Shown piece by piece: positions 1 through 11,159 of a stretch of 64,000 nt of DNA (positions within the stretch are counted from its first letter, which is position 1; each line of letters opens with the position of its first letter). The notes under the pieces are model-generated. The model ran no database searches. It had not been told where the DNA came from and worked only from the letters and a program-made list of their open reading frames with translations. The DNA is from Rhexocercosporidium sp. MPI-PUGE-AT-0058 (Eukaryota > Ascomycota > Leotiomycetes > Helotiales): the NCBI GenBank assembly GCA_020746875.1, contig JAGTJL010000007.1:372001-436000 (forward strand), given 5' to 3'. A program made the position numbers and the translations under genes.

Positions 1-746
1 TCTCATCGAAATACCCGAACCTCTCAACCAAGAAATCATCCACTTCGCCGTTCACGATCGTCTTCCAAATGGCTGGAGCTAACGCGGCAGGATCTTTCAT
101 CAACGCCGTCATTATGACATCCGTCATAAGTGCAGGAAACCACGCCTTATTTGCCGGGACTCGTCTCATGTACTCACTCTCCGTCGATCGCCACGCACCA
201 ATGGTCTTCGCAAAGTTGAACCGGAATAAAGTCCCCTGGATCGCTGTTCTCGCCACGAGCGCAATCAGCGGTCTCTGTTTTGGTGCATCATTCATCGGAG
301 CAGGACAGCTCTGGACATGGCTCCAGAATATCGTCGGCGTGTCTAATCAGATCGCATGGACAGCCATCGCAGCAACATCGATCCGTTTCCGAGGAGCTAT
401 GGAACGACAAGGAAAGACTCATCTCCTTCCCTTCAAGAATCTCACTTACCCTTACGGACCATGGATCTCGCTCATTCTCAACATCGTCATCATTTTAGTG
501 CAGGGATGGAGCTCGTTCAGCCCGAAATTCTCGGCAGTGGATTTTGTGAGTTATTATGTCGAGATCCCGATCATGCTCGTAATGTACTTGGGATGGAAGT
601 TGTGGAAGAGGACGAGGGTTGTGAGATATGAAGATATGGATCTCGAGACTGATGTTTATGTTGTTAATGAACACGATTTGGCAGAGACGGAGAGGGAGAA
701 GAGTGCGAGGGGGAAGGTTGAGAGGGTGATTCGGTGGATTTTCTAA
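1..746 (+). CDS. Amino-acid permease (AAT family), C-terminal part, cut by window edge
   Basis: Membrane transporter of the fungal AAT amino-acid permease family (Gap1/Dip5 type), which imports amino acids by proton symport at the plasma membrane. The frame is already open at base 3 (reads ..SPFTIVFQMAG) and runs to a stop, so the 5' half lies outside the window. The visible part has the family segment NAVIMTSVISAGNHALFAGTR, then about five hydrophobic spans, and a charged cytosolic tail after LGWKLWKRTR. No intron is needed in this part. The substrate cannot be told from the C-terminal half. Confidence 0.9.
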   Translation, partial: SSKYPNLSTKKSSTSPFTIVFQMAGANAAGSFINAVIMTSVISAGNHALFAGTRLMYSLSVDRHAPMVFAKLNRNKVPWIAVLATSAISGLCFGASFIGAGQLWTWLQNIVGVSNQIAWTAIAATSIRFRGAMERQGKTHLLPFKNLTYPYGPWISLILNIVIILVQGWSSFSPKFSAVDFVSYYVEIPIMLVMYLGWKLWKRTRVVRYEDMDLETDVYVVNEHDLAETEREKSARGKVERVIRWIF

Positions 747-1254
747 GCTTGTTGCATACCTGGATGGAACTTTATCAACGTATTGTGAGGATACCGAATC
801 TTAGTTGCACCATCGTGATCTCCCTTTAAAGAGTCTCGAGGACGAGAATGACTTCCGCTGTCCTTTTTTCGACCAAGCCAATTGTTGTATTCCTAGACAA
901 GTAGGCAGCCAAAACATCCTTCGTCCAACCCTTCAAGCCACGAAAGAAATCCAAAATCATTGCTCAAATCCAAAATAAACTTTGTACAACCTCGGAGTTA
1001 GATCCTCCATAAGCACCTCAGCCTCGGCCTCATTAAAGTTCAAGTGAGATTACCGTGACTTTAAACTTTTACGTGAAACAAGTCTTACCCCGACCTCAAT
1101 CCATCACTCACTCATCTCAGTTCATCAACAAGCCAACGATTCTTGGCCAACATCGTCGATTTCAAGCCGATCTGAAAACAATACTGCACTTCACAGCCAG
1201 TATCTCCTCTCCTCTCTCGCAAGAAAGCCAACCAAAGGTCCCCAACCATCCATC
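747..1254. other. Intergenic, permease 3' side and promoter of next gene
   Basis: About 0.5 kb between two same-strand genes. It should hold the permease 3' UTR and the promoter and 5' UTR of the membrane-protein gene. I see no further coding signal or repeat. Confidence 0.5.
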
Positions 1255-1758
1255 ATGGCACCGCCCACAAATTCCACATCTATAACCCACATCTCCCTCA
1301 TCTATCGTTTCTATTTCCTGTACTACGAGCCCTTCGGCGCCATCTTAGGAACCTATCTCTGCCTATTCAATCCTCAGCGTTTCCTTTCCGGGACCGTGCC
1401 AGTGCCAGCCTACCTGTCCTTCTCATCCCCCTCCGGCATGACCACCTCAACCAACCACACTATCACCATCTCCCCCATTCTCCAAATGCAACTAATCAAC
1501 ATCGCCTCGCTGTACGTCCTCTTCGCCATCACCGAAGGCGTCGTGCTGCGTTTGACGCGCCAGAAGAGCATCTGGCTGGCTATCATCACGGCCATGGCGT
1601 GTGCCGATACGGGTCATCTGTATGCGGCGTGGAGTGTGAGTCCGGCGCGGATGGGGGATGTGGGTGCGTGGAATGGGGATGAGTGGATTAATTACGGAAC
1701 GCTGTTTGCGGGGTTAGGGTTGAGGATTCTGTTTTTGATGGGGGTTGGGAGGAGGTGA
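1255..1758 (+). CDS. Small four-span membrane protein, DUF7704-like
   Basis: A single-exon protein of 167 residues. It has four hydrophobic stretches: about residues 18-40 (YFLYYEPFGAILGTYLCLF), 84-106, 110-130 (IWLAIITAMACADTGHLY) and 145-165. The shape and the FYFLYYEP and ACADTGHLY elements fit the ascomycete-specific uncharacterised membrane family that I recall as DUF7704; no biochemical role is established. The ATG at a CATCATGG context is the first in frame, and the length matches the family (about 150-170). No neighbour suggests a function. Confidence 0.7.
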   Translation: MAPPTNSTSITHISLIYRFYFLYYEPFGAILGTYLCLFNPQRFLSGTVPVPAYLSFSSPSGMTTSTNHTITISPILQMQLINIASLYVLFAITEGVVLRLTRQKSIWLAIITAMACADTGHLYAAWSVSPARMGDVGAWNGDEWINYGTLFAGLGLRILFLMGVGRR

Positions 1759-2008
1759 GAAGTGTGAAGGGAAGTGTAACATGACATGAGAATGTGGTAT
1801 GTGAAGGAGTGGAAGGTTTAGAGTTGGCAGGTACTAGAATCAAATTGATATTTCAGATGCTCCCCTATGATACAACAATGACACTCGAAGATCCCACCGA
1901 TTCCTCTAAAACTCCAGCAATGCTGCCCGCAAACTCCACACCATGCATACAAAACACAAAACCAAAACAAAAGCCATTTTCCATGCAAAATCCAACCCAC
2001 ACACTCAT

Positions 2009-4117
2009 TTACAACCCCGAATCAGTCTTTGTCGGTGGCCGTCCATGATACCACTTATCCCACGCCTTGCAATTCTCCTTGACCTTCCCCAAGTCCATGC
2101 TCTTCGGGATATCATTCTGCCTCTCGAGGAATTGTACCGCAAGCCCCTCACTCACATGCCACGCAATATGGCAATGCATGAGCCACGCACCTGGGTTGTC
2201 AGTCTGGAAAGCGATAACCAGCCAGCCGTTGGCGGGAAGCATGGCAACGTCGCGACGGGTCGGGTTGTCGAAGTTCAGATCGTCGATGTTGTCCGCGGTG
2301 AAGTAGGTCGGTTTGGCAGTGCCGTTGGCGGGCGCAGGAGCGATGTCTGATGGGTCGGAGATCCCAAGCACGAACATGTCGTGGCCATGGAGATGGATGG
2401 GGTGGGCGACTGCGCCTCCGTTTTGGATCACCCAGAAGGTGTAGATGTTCCTGTGGGGAATCTCAATGATGCCGAGTTCTTTGTTGGCAAGGAAGGAATT
2501 GTCGCCATCGCCGACGTATTGGAGGGTTGGCTTGTCCCAATTTACGTTGATTGCGTTCCTATTATGAATCAGTACTTATTTATTATTTACATCATGAATG
2601 AATACGGCTTACCCATTGATCGTCCAGAAAAAGATCTTCTTCTCGTTCTGCTTGAGTCCTACCGTGAGGGTGCTGGTGCCGTTGTAACCATATACCTTCC
2701 TGAACTCATGCTTCGGCACACTCTTCTTCAGTATAGGTTCGAGGTCGACTTCGTCAACACAACCGGCTGTATAATTGGCGACAGGCTTAGAAGTAGGGAG
2801 AGCAAGCGGAACTGTCTTGTAATTGAAGATACCAAGAATCTGTCCATTGTTGTCATTCGTACCGCACCCTTTCTGAACTTCGGCACGGAACCAGTAGTTA
2901 GCTGGATCTTCTGAAGCTGTGAAGACGACATCATATCTTTGCCCAATAGCAATGAACAGCCAATCCGTCTCGTATGGAACGATAGGAACGAAGTCGGCTT
3001 GGATGACCGTGAACTGATGAGAGTCGAGAGAGACCATGAATGCATTGTCGACCGCTGTGTTGACGAGACGAAGACGGTACCTCTTCCCTGGGATTAAGGT
3101 AGTGTTGAAATAATGACCAGCTGTTTTGGCTACGTTCATGTTGGCACCATTGATCAAGCCATTGCTTGCTGATGGGGGTCCGAATTTGCCAGGGATTGGT
3201 GTTGTGCCATCTGCAACCCGACCAAGCTTCCACATGGATTCGTAGTAGAAATCAGTGATTGCGATAGGACCGAGGTCGTCAATGTCATAGTCGGCTGAAG
3301 CAGGGCCGTTAATTTGCATGGTTCCAACAATCCCGTCTCCATACTGATGAGAAAAATGGCTGTGATACCAAGTCGTTCCGTACTGCGTGGCTCTGAATGA
3401 GTATCTACGAGTAGATCCTGGTGGAATCGGACATTCCGTGACACCATTGACGCTGATGAAGTTAGTCAAGTCTCAAAACTTGAGGGAATGAAGGATTGAA
3501 GGGTCGTTGCTTACCCGTCCTCGGTGCCTGAGCCGACTTGCGTAAAACCATGCCAATGTATGCTGGTTCTTGAAGATGTTAGACCAGTTCTCTTCGATGA
3601 TCGATGTGACTTACCCATTGTCTTGCATACTATTCGTGACATCAATCTCCAACATATCTCCCCAATCTAATCTACATCAGTAAGTGCCATTAGCAGTTGT
3701 GGAGCTTGGCGACTTACCTGCAGTGATTACTGGTCCAGGATATTGTTTATTGATCACTAGCATCGATCTAGGAGTACCATCGAGTGATAAAGTCATGTTC
3801 GAGATGTCCAGGTCGTAATGAACAGTCTTCCCTGTATGCGGCCACCTCTCTTCAGAATCCGTCTCGACTGTGAAGTCTCCCGTCCAACAGCTCCTCGAAT
3901 CTGGGCCATTCTCGCAGTTTCTCTGTCCCCAGCCTCCGTTTTTGCCGCCATGGTAATTTTTGTTTCTGTTATGACCCCATCCAACTCCTTTGTGCCATCC
4001 ATGTCCAGACCCAGGCTCTGTGAATTGACCTCTTTCTTGAACAGTAGCATCTGGAATGACGGATGCAGATCCAAGTCCGAAGACTAAGACACTCGAAAAT
4101 AATGCTCCGAGCAACAT
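2009..4117 (-). CDS. Secreted laccase (ascomycete multicopper oxidase)
   Basis: Oxidises phenols and similar substrates by one-electron steps while reducing O2 to water; extracellular. Five exons on the minus strand, 4117-3718, 3666-3615, 3562-3515, 3452-2613 and 2558-2009, join in phase to 629 residues. All four copper motifs are present: HWHG (about 153-156), WYHSHF (195-200), HPIHLHGHD (499-507) and HCHIAWHVSEGL (575-586). Leu at the axial T1 position fits a higher-potential ascomycete laccase. The C-terminus ends in DSGL, the plug typical of ascomycete laccases. MLLGALFSSVLVFGLGSAS is a signal peptide. The preceding in-frame ATG at 4171 would bury this signal, so 4117 was chosen. Odd: residues about 30-70 form a Gly/His/Asn/Trp-rich stretch not usual in the family. 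Confidence 0.93.
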
Positions 4118-7100
4118 GTTGAGAGAAAACCCACTTTCTGCCCCAAATATTTGGCAAACTAAACAACTCAAATACTGTGTATTAAATCAAGGAAAGATAA
4201 GTGACCAAGGAGATAAATCAAACAATGTCGATGTACAAAGAGCGAATGTGTATGATCCTTCCAATGCAGAGAGGGAGTTCCGGGACTTATAACAACAGTA
4301 GAGAGAAGACAACCCAAGGAGCGTTGTCCAGGATTGAAGCTGCCTCATGTCGGTAAAGATGAATGAGGATATTTTTACTGGAGAAGACTCACATCAGATA
4401 CACAGCCTCTTACTCCACCGGGGCCTGTAATACGCTGACTCTCAGAAAATTTGTTTGCACAAGGCACAGCACTAGTGAAGGCTGTGAAGCATTCAAGTCA
4501 AGATCCTTGGCTCCTCACAGGTACGAGGGCTTCGAATAGGCTTCCATGGCAAGGAGGATTGGTAATAGGCAGACTCTGGCCGAGAACGAACCCAGGGAAT
4601 GGTTTCTTGCAAGGTAAATATATGAAATAGGGCGTTGGATCAGAACAGTGCAAGATCCAAATTGGTTTCATCATTTTATCCGTTCTGGGAACCCGCCAGA
4701 TAAAGTGGAAAAGCAGGACAGAACTTGGCGCCGAGATCCACGCTGCCATTTCCGTGAACTGAGATTCCACCGATAGAACAATAACAAAAGACCCCGGCTC
4801 ACAAGGCTGAGAATTCCTTCGGGCAGGGTGAAGGCCGCAGCTGGTCGAGGGGTTCTTGGCTGTGAGGTTGGTAGGCGAATTCGGTAAGCTTAATGTCAGC
4901 CCCGATGCACCTAATTATCGGCTGGTTTAAAGAATTCGGGCAACTAAAATATTTAACGTTAACGGTGCTTGTAAAATAATCATCATTACTCAAGCAGGGT
5001 TAGATTTTCTCGTGCGATGGCCGAGGACCTCGTAAACAAAGAGACCGAAGATATAGAATCTCTCGATTTCCTTCCTGCTGCCTTCTTTTGCCCAGGCAGC
5101 TAAGCGCCGAGAAGAAAAACGTGACACAAGGGCATAATCCATCGTCTGGGGCGCAATCCAGGCGGTTGGATCCTCAGCCAGACTATTTTAAGGTTCACCA
5201 TGCGGCAACGAAACTGTGCCGCTCATTGGAGAGCCCGTAACCGGATATTGTGCTGCATCCTGAAATTTAGACTAATTCCATTATGATCAATTCTGGCAGG
5301 GCTGTTACGAACCTTTATCTGACTACATGTCTATATCGTCTCCTGCCGAGGGAAAATCAGACGAGTGTACTGGATGCGTAGCATTCAGACCTCCCATGCT
5401 TCAAAAGCTCCAGGGTGGATACCAAGACTTCGTGCCACTGCAACCCTCTTGTAGATCATCATTGCTTGATCAAGGATGAGGCTGACTGGACTGGACTAGC
5501 TGTTTCTTGGCCGAATAGCATGACACGAGACACTGCATGAAGTACTGCTGCGTACGAGCATCAACGATACCATTCAACAAGTGCTCAAATATGAATTACG
5601 TGAGAATATAATCCTGAGTAAGGGAGGTTGCTCAAAAAATTCAATTAATGTGCTGGCATTGTAGCAGCTTTGGACGTTTCTTAAGGAATGATTTGCAGGT
5701 ATGCCATGTACTTCACTGCATTGCTCAGTATTAAAAGCTTGACGCTCGATTCGGGGTTCCCGGGGGTAGCTGCGGAGCATGCCTATGGCGATGAACAGCT
5801 GCACATTCTTATCTGCCTTCAGACGATTCACCGGATGTCCGTTTGACATTTGATCAGATGAAGACCCGTACTGAATGCATCTTTACAAAAGTGGAGGCTT
5901 ACGAACGTCTAGCGGCGGAATCGCCGATTCAAGTAGCACAGAAGGGGCAAACGATGAATCGTATCTTTTCAACGGTGAGTGGAAAATTTTGTTAGGAATC
6001 GAAATGAAGTGGCAAACTGGTCGGTCATTCATGGAATGATCGGATGACGTTTGTGATAGGTTGCGTCCACTTTCGCGGAGAATTTCAACACGTTTTGCAT
6101 GCTAGCTTTGCGGCTGTGGTATCTCAGCAGCACAGCTAAAGCCAACGACCCAAGACAAGAAATGGATGTTACCAAATCGCTTGCAGGAGAGAACGTACCC
6201 AATAATAGAAGCCAAGAACGACCAAAAGTAAGGTTGCAGTGGTACAACTTCCAAGTACGTTCAATGCGAACCAGGAGGTTTGAAGCAGAAAGACATGCAA
6301 TGTCCTCGTAGCGGACAGCACAGATATCCGATCGAATGAAGCCATCGGACCTTCGAGATGGCCTTCTACGCAATCCGACGGGGTCGAATTATCTTCGCAC
6401 ATACATTGTTAGGCTTGGAGATCGATATTTGACGCGTACAATAGAATCGGAGCTTGTAGAAAGAAAACTCAGGAGGGTTATGGCATTGATGATGCTAATC
6501 GCCTCCACGGTGCAGCTCGCTTTCCGGCTCGGTCCGCCTCCCTTCATCGCCCTTATCTTGACTTTCTATTCGTAGATTGAGCTCCGTCCTCTGGGTGAGA
6601 CAGCTGTGTGTCTTTAATCACCATTGCGGTTGTCGCCGGGTCGAGACGTTGTTTTAATGAGGGTAATTTTCTTTTGAAGGCTGCTCGTCCAGACGTCGCT
6701 GGTGGATGAAAATCCCAAGCTGACTAATCGACGCTATCAAGACCCAACAATCTCAATCTTTCGAATTCGTTCTATAAGGGTCCCTGATTAATCCGATGTT
6801 CTGATGATCTGGCTGATGAGGGGAGATCTATCTCTTGTTCATGGCGAAAAGAAGGCAGTCTTCCGATCTTCAGCTCGATCCTAGGCTCAGGAAGCTGCAA
6901 TGACAGGGCGGTGCTCGCTGAAAACGCTGAGCTATCAGTGAACGTTGGCGAGACTTCCAGGGGCTCCAGTTAAGTGCGGGGTAATTTTCACACTTATAAG
7001 AGATATTACCATTGTGAGTTCGTCACGGTACTGTCTATAAATCAAAGCTACACACCTATCTTACCCTGCACTATTTTGAATCTGGTACGCGACTAAGGCG

Positions 7101-7136
7101 GGGTCACTCATGGCGATCAGGCTGCCATCGATCAAG
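4118..7136. other. Gene-poor tract upstream of the laccase
   Basis: Three kilobases with the laccase promoter at the left end and no gene I can support. Short open frames at 4498-4770, 5574-5849 and 6029-6402 (minus) have no start context, splice pattern or recognisable motif. The 6029-6402 frames are hydrophobic and could be a remnant of a membrane protein, but nothing confirms it. Confidence 0.5.
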
Positions 7137-7144
7137 TAATTATA

Positions 7145-7197
7145 GGGACCAGCTAAATCCACTTGGGCAAATAGCTAAATCCACTTGCCAAGGCCTC
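7145..7197 (+). repeat. Left terminal inverted repeat of the MITE
   Basis: 53 bp, identical to the reverse complement of the right end. The match stops exactly after ...GGCCTC. It holds two direct copies of AGCTAAATCCACTTG at 7151-7165 and 7173-7187. Confidence 0.92.
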
Positions 7198-7279
7198 CAG
7201 TCTCGGGTACGGGGTGTGCATTTAGGATACTCGCGAACACCGTATAAATTACTACTAGGACTAGGTACCCCCTGTGCAA

Positions 7280-7618
7280 CTAGTCGATCCATAACGCACG
7301 CTCCTGCGTACTACCATTCCCCCCCCTCCATTGAGAATCAGCCTCGAATGGTGCGTCAGTTTCAGTCAACTGACTCTCTGTGAGTACTCTGGACTGGTTC
7401 TCTTGCCACTGCATAGGAGTGACTCGTACTGGTAACTCTATTGGGTGAGAAGTAGAGGTAGTTGTGATGTCAATACAAGGGGTATTGTCCTCAACGTCAT
7501 CAAGGTCGTCGTCTTGCATCAAGGCTAAGGTCTCGTTGACAGCTGTTTGCATTGCAAGTGCAGCAGCTGTAGTAGCATCTTCTATACTATCTGACTGATA
7601 GATTGATGAGAACGTCAT
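7280..7618 (-). CDS. Short acidic ORF inside the MITE, doubtful
   Basis: A 112-codon ATG-started frame lying wholly between the inverted repeats. It has an acidic stretch (MQDDDLDDVEDN) and no recognisable DNA-binding or DDE residues. It could be a leftover end of the parent element's transposase, or chance. No function is assigned. Confidence 0.22.
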   Translation of the reverse strand: MTFSSIYQSDSIEDATTAAALAMQTAVNETLALMQDDDLDDVEDNTPCIDITTTSTSHPIELPVRVTPMQWQENQSRVLTESQLTETDAPFEADSQWRGGNGSTQERALWID

Positions 7619-7812
7619 ATTAAAGGTGAGGGTGGTGGTAGGAGTAAAAGTGGTAGTATTGGTGGTGTTGTTATTGGAAAATCCTTATATCTTCAAATGT
7701 AGGGTGACGAAGGTAAGGCTCTGCCCTGCATCAGGCTTAGGTACATTCGCTAACAAATAGTAGGGGAAATTACTTTGATAAATGTACGGGCGCAGTCAAT
7801 CAAAAGTTTAGC

Positions 7813-7865
7813 GAGGCCTTGGCAAGTGGATTTAGCTATTTGCCCAAGTGGATTTAGCTGGTCCC
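7813..7865 (-). repeat. Right terminal inverted repeat of the MITE
   Basis: 53 bp, perfect inverted match to the left end with the same internal pair of 15-bp repeats. It is followed at once by the second TAATTATA. Confidence 0.92.
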
Positions 7866-8022
7866 TAATTATAACTCGGCGCCGAAGACGCATAGTTCTG
7901 TCTTGTCTGAACTGGAGATGGCAATCCGACTTATACAACGGCAATATACCTGGCCGAACAAGGCTGGAACAGTCAGTCGATTCATGTACACGATCTAACG
8001 AAAATCGGTTCCATTCTCGAAT

Positions 8023-8690
8023 TCAGATCTTGCTTCCAGCTGCCTCTGAAATTGGTATTGCAGTCTTTCTATGTTCACCCAGCGCAAGAATATCACCACT
8101 CGCATTCCAGAGGGTACATGTAATGTGAGCTGAGAAGCATCAGCGGTTGATACCTGATCAAGCCAGACGAAAAGAGAGCCTACCAAGTCGTTTCCCAATT
8201 CCCCTAACCTCACAATCAACATAAACAACCTCTCCACCCGGCACTAGCTTCAAACAAGTTACATTCAATGTCCTGGTCAGGCCTCCAAAATGCCAGAACT
8301 CCTCTGACGAAAGTGGAGCGACAGCCATCGTCGTGCACATGTCAACTAGTGGTGCTTGCGCTCCTCCATGCATGAAGCCTCGTGGATTTTTGAAGATTGC
8401 GCGTTACTAGAACGGAGAATGTTGTTTTTGCTGTTGGTGACGAGGCGTTGTTGTTCGTGACCTCGGCGGATCTACTTTAATGGCTCTCATGAGAGTGCCG
8501 TCGAAGCCCTAGACAAATTTGAACAACGACTCATAGATGAGGCCTGGAGCGCTTTGGCGCCGTATACGAAGTAATTCAGAAAGGGACATACCTCATAATC
8601 GGGGACCTTTTTTTACTCGTCAATGAAGGCCTGTACTCTTGCGATGGGATCACTTTGTTTGACTGCGAAGAGGATATCCCATGGAGCCAT
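8023..8690 (-). pseudogene. Broken acyl-CoA thioesterase (hotdog, 4HBT) gene
   Basis: Conceptual reading on the minus strand starts MAPWDILFAVKQSDP and covers a whole thioesterase-superfamily protein in pieces. After FIDE comes an in-frame TAA (8613-8615). An intron with GTATGT...CTAG ends precedes GFDGTLMRAIKVD. A frame change near 8461-8471 leads into AKTTFSVLVTRNLQ. A second one in the A5 run at 8387-8391 leads into NPRGFMHGGAQAPLVD, the family's catalytic HGG motif. The last intron (8183-8130) joins GKRL to AHITCTLWNASGD, and the frame then ends naturally. One stop and two frameshifts mean no intact protein. Hotdog thioesterases hydrolyse acyl-CoA. The order and length of the pieces match an intact homologue. 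Confidence 0.85.
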
Positions 8691-10682
8691 GATAACGAAA
8701 TGTCGAGGATGTTGGCTTCAAAACATTACATTTACTATCTAGGCATACAAAGTCCAGAAGATCAGTACAAGAGGAGGCGTGACGTTAGCCACGGCAATAT
8801 GAGAGATTATTGCCGGCGGCGCCAGGTAGTGCTGGGCACCAATCATAATCAATCTTGAGATGTTTGAATTGAATTGAAAGATCTCCCCTAATCCATGATT
8901 GATCATCTAACCTGTCAACTGCACATAACAGACATGCCTAGGCCCATCGTACCTTATGATATGCCTGGTGGACTTCATATCTGACCCCCCTCGATCTATC
9001 TAGCCCGCAATCGAAATCGCAAGTCATAACTGCCACGATTTTATGGGATATTGTTGACCAGACTTTTGATAGACTGCGGAGAGAGGAGACAAAATCTTCC
9101 AAAATTTGTGTCTATCACAGAATGATTGTTCAATCGAGTACGCAATCAAAGAATCTTATCAACTTACTTGTTCTATGGTTAACCACCGAAATGTTCTAAG
9201 CGAAGCCCCTGAAATTAAGCAAGCAAGTTCACTGCCCACACTGGGTTCAACCATCGTCTCGCTTCACGGTAGCAGGGTTGGAATGTTTGCACGCGTAGTG
9301 AATTGATTTGAGATGACAACGAACTTGATGCTGACGATGACACAGGGTGTTTCATTAGCGAACACAAAGTTTTTGAGGTGAGAGATAGAAAGCCCTCGCT
9401 GGAAGCTGAACTTCATATGTAGTCCGGAAGATGAGAATATGTCAGGAATTGCGTGATAGCATTAACCAACCACTTCTAGACCGTGGGAGAATGGTATGCA
9501 GTGTTCATTGAGGTGCGAAATGTATGAAAAGTAGAACCCATGTTTTAAGAATAGTGTTTTATATTGGTGAACCCTCCCACCTGCGAATTTCCATGGATGG
9601 CAAAAGTCTCTAGCGCACATGGCGATATTCAAACTCGACCTCGGAATTCAGCTGAGGTCTTCCATTGCGTATCTTCCATGAATTCGCAAAACAGCAACAA
9701 GAAATGGTCTGAGTCCCAGATATAAAACCCCAGCTTTCAGAGAACTGTTTCATTTCTGCACGGATACCATCACGTCATTTTCAGCAGAGCTTGATTCCAG
9801 TGTTCGATCAAAGCGTAAGCAAGGCGACGGAGAGCAAATATAAAGAGATAATAAACCTAGAACGTTTAAGTGTGATGAGAAGAGGTAAATAATTGACAAC
9901 AAGCTCATGATTGACAACGATTTCTGATGTCCAAAAGAGACACAAAGAGGAGATTAGTGTGCCTAACCCGTGTGGAAAATAGGCCAAGGCAGGTCTTAAA
10001 AGACCTAATAACTTATCAATCTTCAAATCGGAGAAGAAGGAAAAGCGGCGATAAAGAGACAGTTGCTGGACCCATGGATTACTGGATTGTTGGGTTGTTT
10101 GAAATGTGATCCTTGTACATTTGTTTGAGTCATAATCTTGTATATCATATATTCATGAGACTTGGTGAGGACAGGAATGGGATCAGCACATGAACTCCCC
10201 TTGTGTTAGTTTCCTGGTCGCTTGTTGAGAGAATCAGAGGAGTAAAAACATGATGTGTGGAGCAAGAAAGGATTCCCACAGCTTGAGAAGTCAGGAAGGA
10301 TAACCTATGTCAATGATATTTCCTTGATCATTCTGAGATATTTAAATGTTTTTTGCTTTAGTAGTGCATATGATGATGATCTTTACTTCTTTGGACCCGA
10401 GTGAGTGATTTTTATTGAACGTGAAGCCCAACCACCTAAATTTAAACACGTCAAATCAACATCGCTCATCGCTCCTCAAGGTGCTAAATATCACTAGGCA
10501 GTGCTTTTGAGAGTAGCATCAGCGCTCTTTTCTTCTCTATCTCGCCTTCTAACCTAGAGATTGAAAGGAGGGAAAAGTGCAGATATATTCGAGTTCCTCT
10601 TTTACATGACTAGAATGCAGATAAATCTGAGCGATGAGGAAGAGAGGATCCCTGGGAAAGACATTCGAGCTGAAATTGGTAG
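8691..10682. other. Gene-poor tract
   Basis: Two kilobases with only short, start-poor open frames (for example 9106-9306 plus). I see no domain, repeat or splice-consistent gene. Confidence 0.5.
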
Positions 10683-11159
10683 CTTACTTCTTGATCTGTG
10701 CCAAAGCGTATTTGGCAGCAAGTCCAGAAGTGACAACTGCATTTGAAGTGGCACCGCTTCCCCAGGATAGTTTTTAAGACGGTCGCTAATGTGTCAGTAG
10801 ATTCAAGAAATGAATTCTGCTCCGCAAACCTAACTTCGAAGCATGCTGACATTATGACAGCATCACGGATGGTCAGCATCCTATTGTGAATGTGTTTGTT
10901 ATTGTGAGGTTAAGGAGCCCTCACAGAATTTCCTCGCGTACTCTTATAATTACACATTTCTTTTGCTAGAATAGTGACTCACTTGAACAGTGTCAGCTTT
11001 CCCACCTTTTCCTGGCTTTTGAGCGTCTAGTCTGTAGAGGTCGTATGTATAAATGACCTCAAAAGAGTTATCCGACTTGCAGCAGGATTGCAAGTCTCTC
11101 GTTATTTCAGAATCACGAGAGTAGGATGCGTAAGATGGAGTCCCAGGACTTGAGAACAT
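10683..11159 (-). pseudogene. Unassigned coding-like remnant
   Basis: Two stretches on the minus strand look like real protein. One is 11159-10983, starting MFSSPGTPSYASYSRDSE, containing VIYTYDLYRLD and ending at a good GTGAGT donor. The other is around 10770-10690, reading SWGSGATSNAVVTSGLAAKY and ending at a possible donor. The sequence between them (a frame containing TIRDAVIMS) is in a different frame, and I could not splice the parts into one open gene. I do not recognise the family. It may be a decayed gene or one with exons I failed to resolve. Confidence 0.3.

Larger units (their letters stand above)
7137..7873. mobile_element. Non-autonomous DNA transposon (MITE-like) with target-site duplication
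   Basis: The element proper is 7145-7865 (721 bp). Its two ends are perfect 53-bp inverted repeats starting GGGACCAGCTAAATCC. It is flanked on both sides by the identical 8-bp sequence TAATTATA (7137-7144 and 7866-7873), read as the target-site duplication. An 8-bp duplication fits hAT, P or KDZ/Zisupton-type elements and excludes Tc1/mariner (TA). Each terminal repeat carries two copies of AGCTAAATCCACTTG, probably transposase-binding sites. There is no transposase-length frame inside, so it must be mobilised in trans. The perfect repeats suggest a recent insertion. Confidence 0.88.

Noticed and set aside
4118..4171. Upstream ATG (4171) for the laccase
   Set aside because: It would place 18 residues before a well-formed signal peptide. 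The ATG at 4117 gives a normal secreted enzyme.
7143..7867. Reading the MITE as a Tc1/mariner element with a TA duplication
   Set aside because: The TA is only part of an identical 8-bp flank on both sides, so the longer duplication is the better reading.
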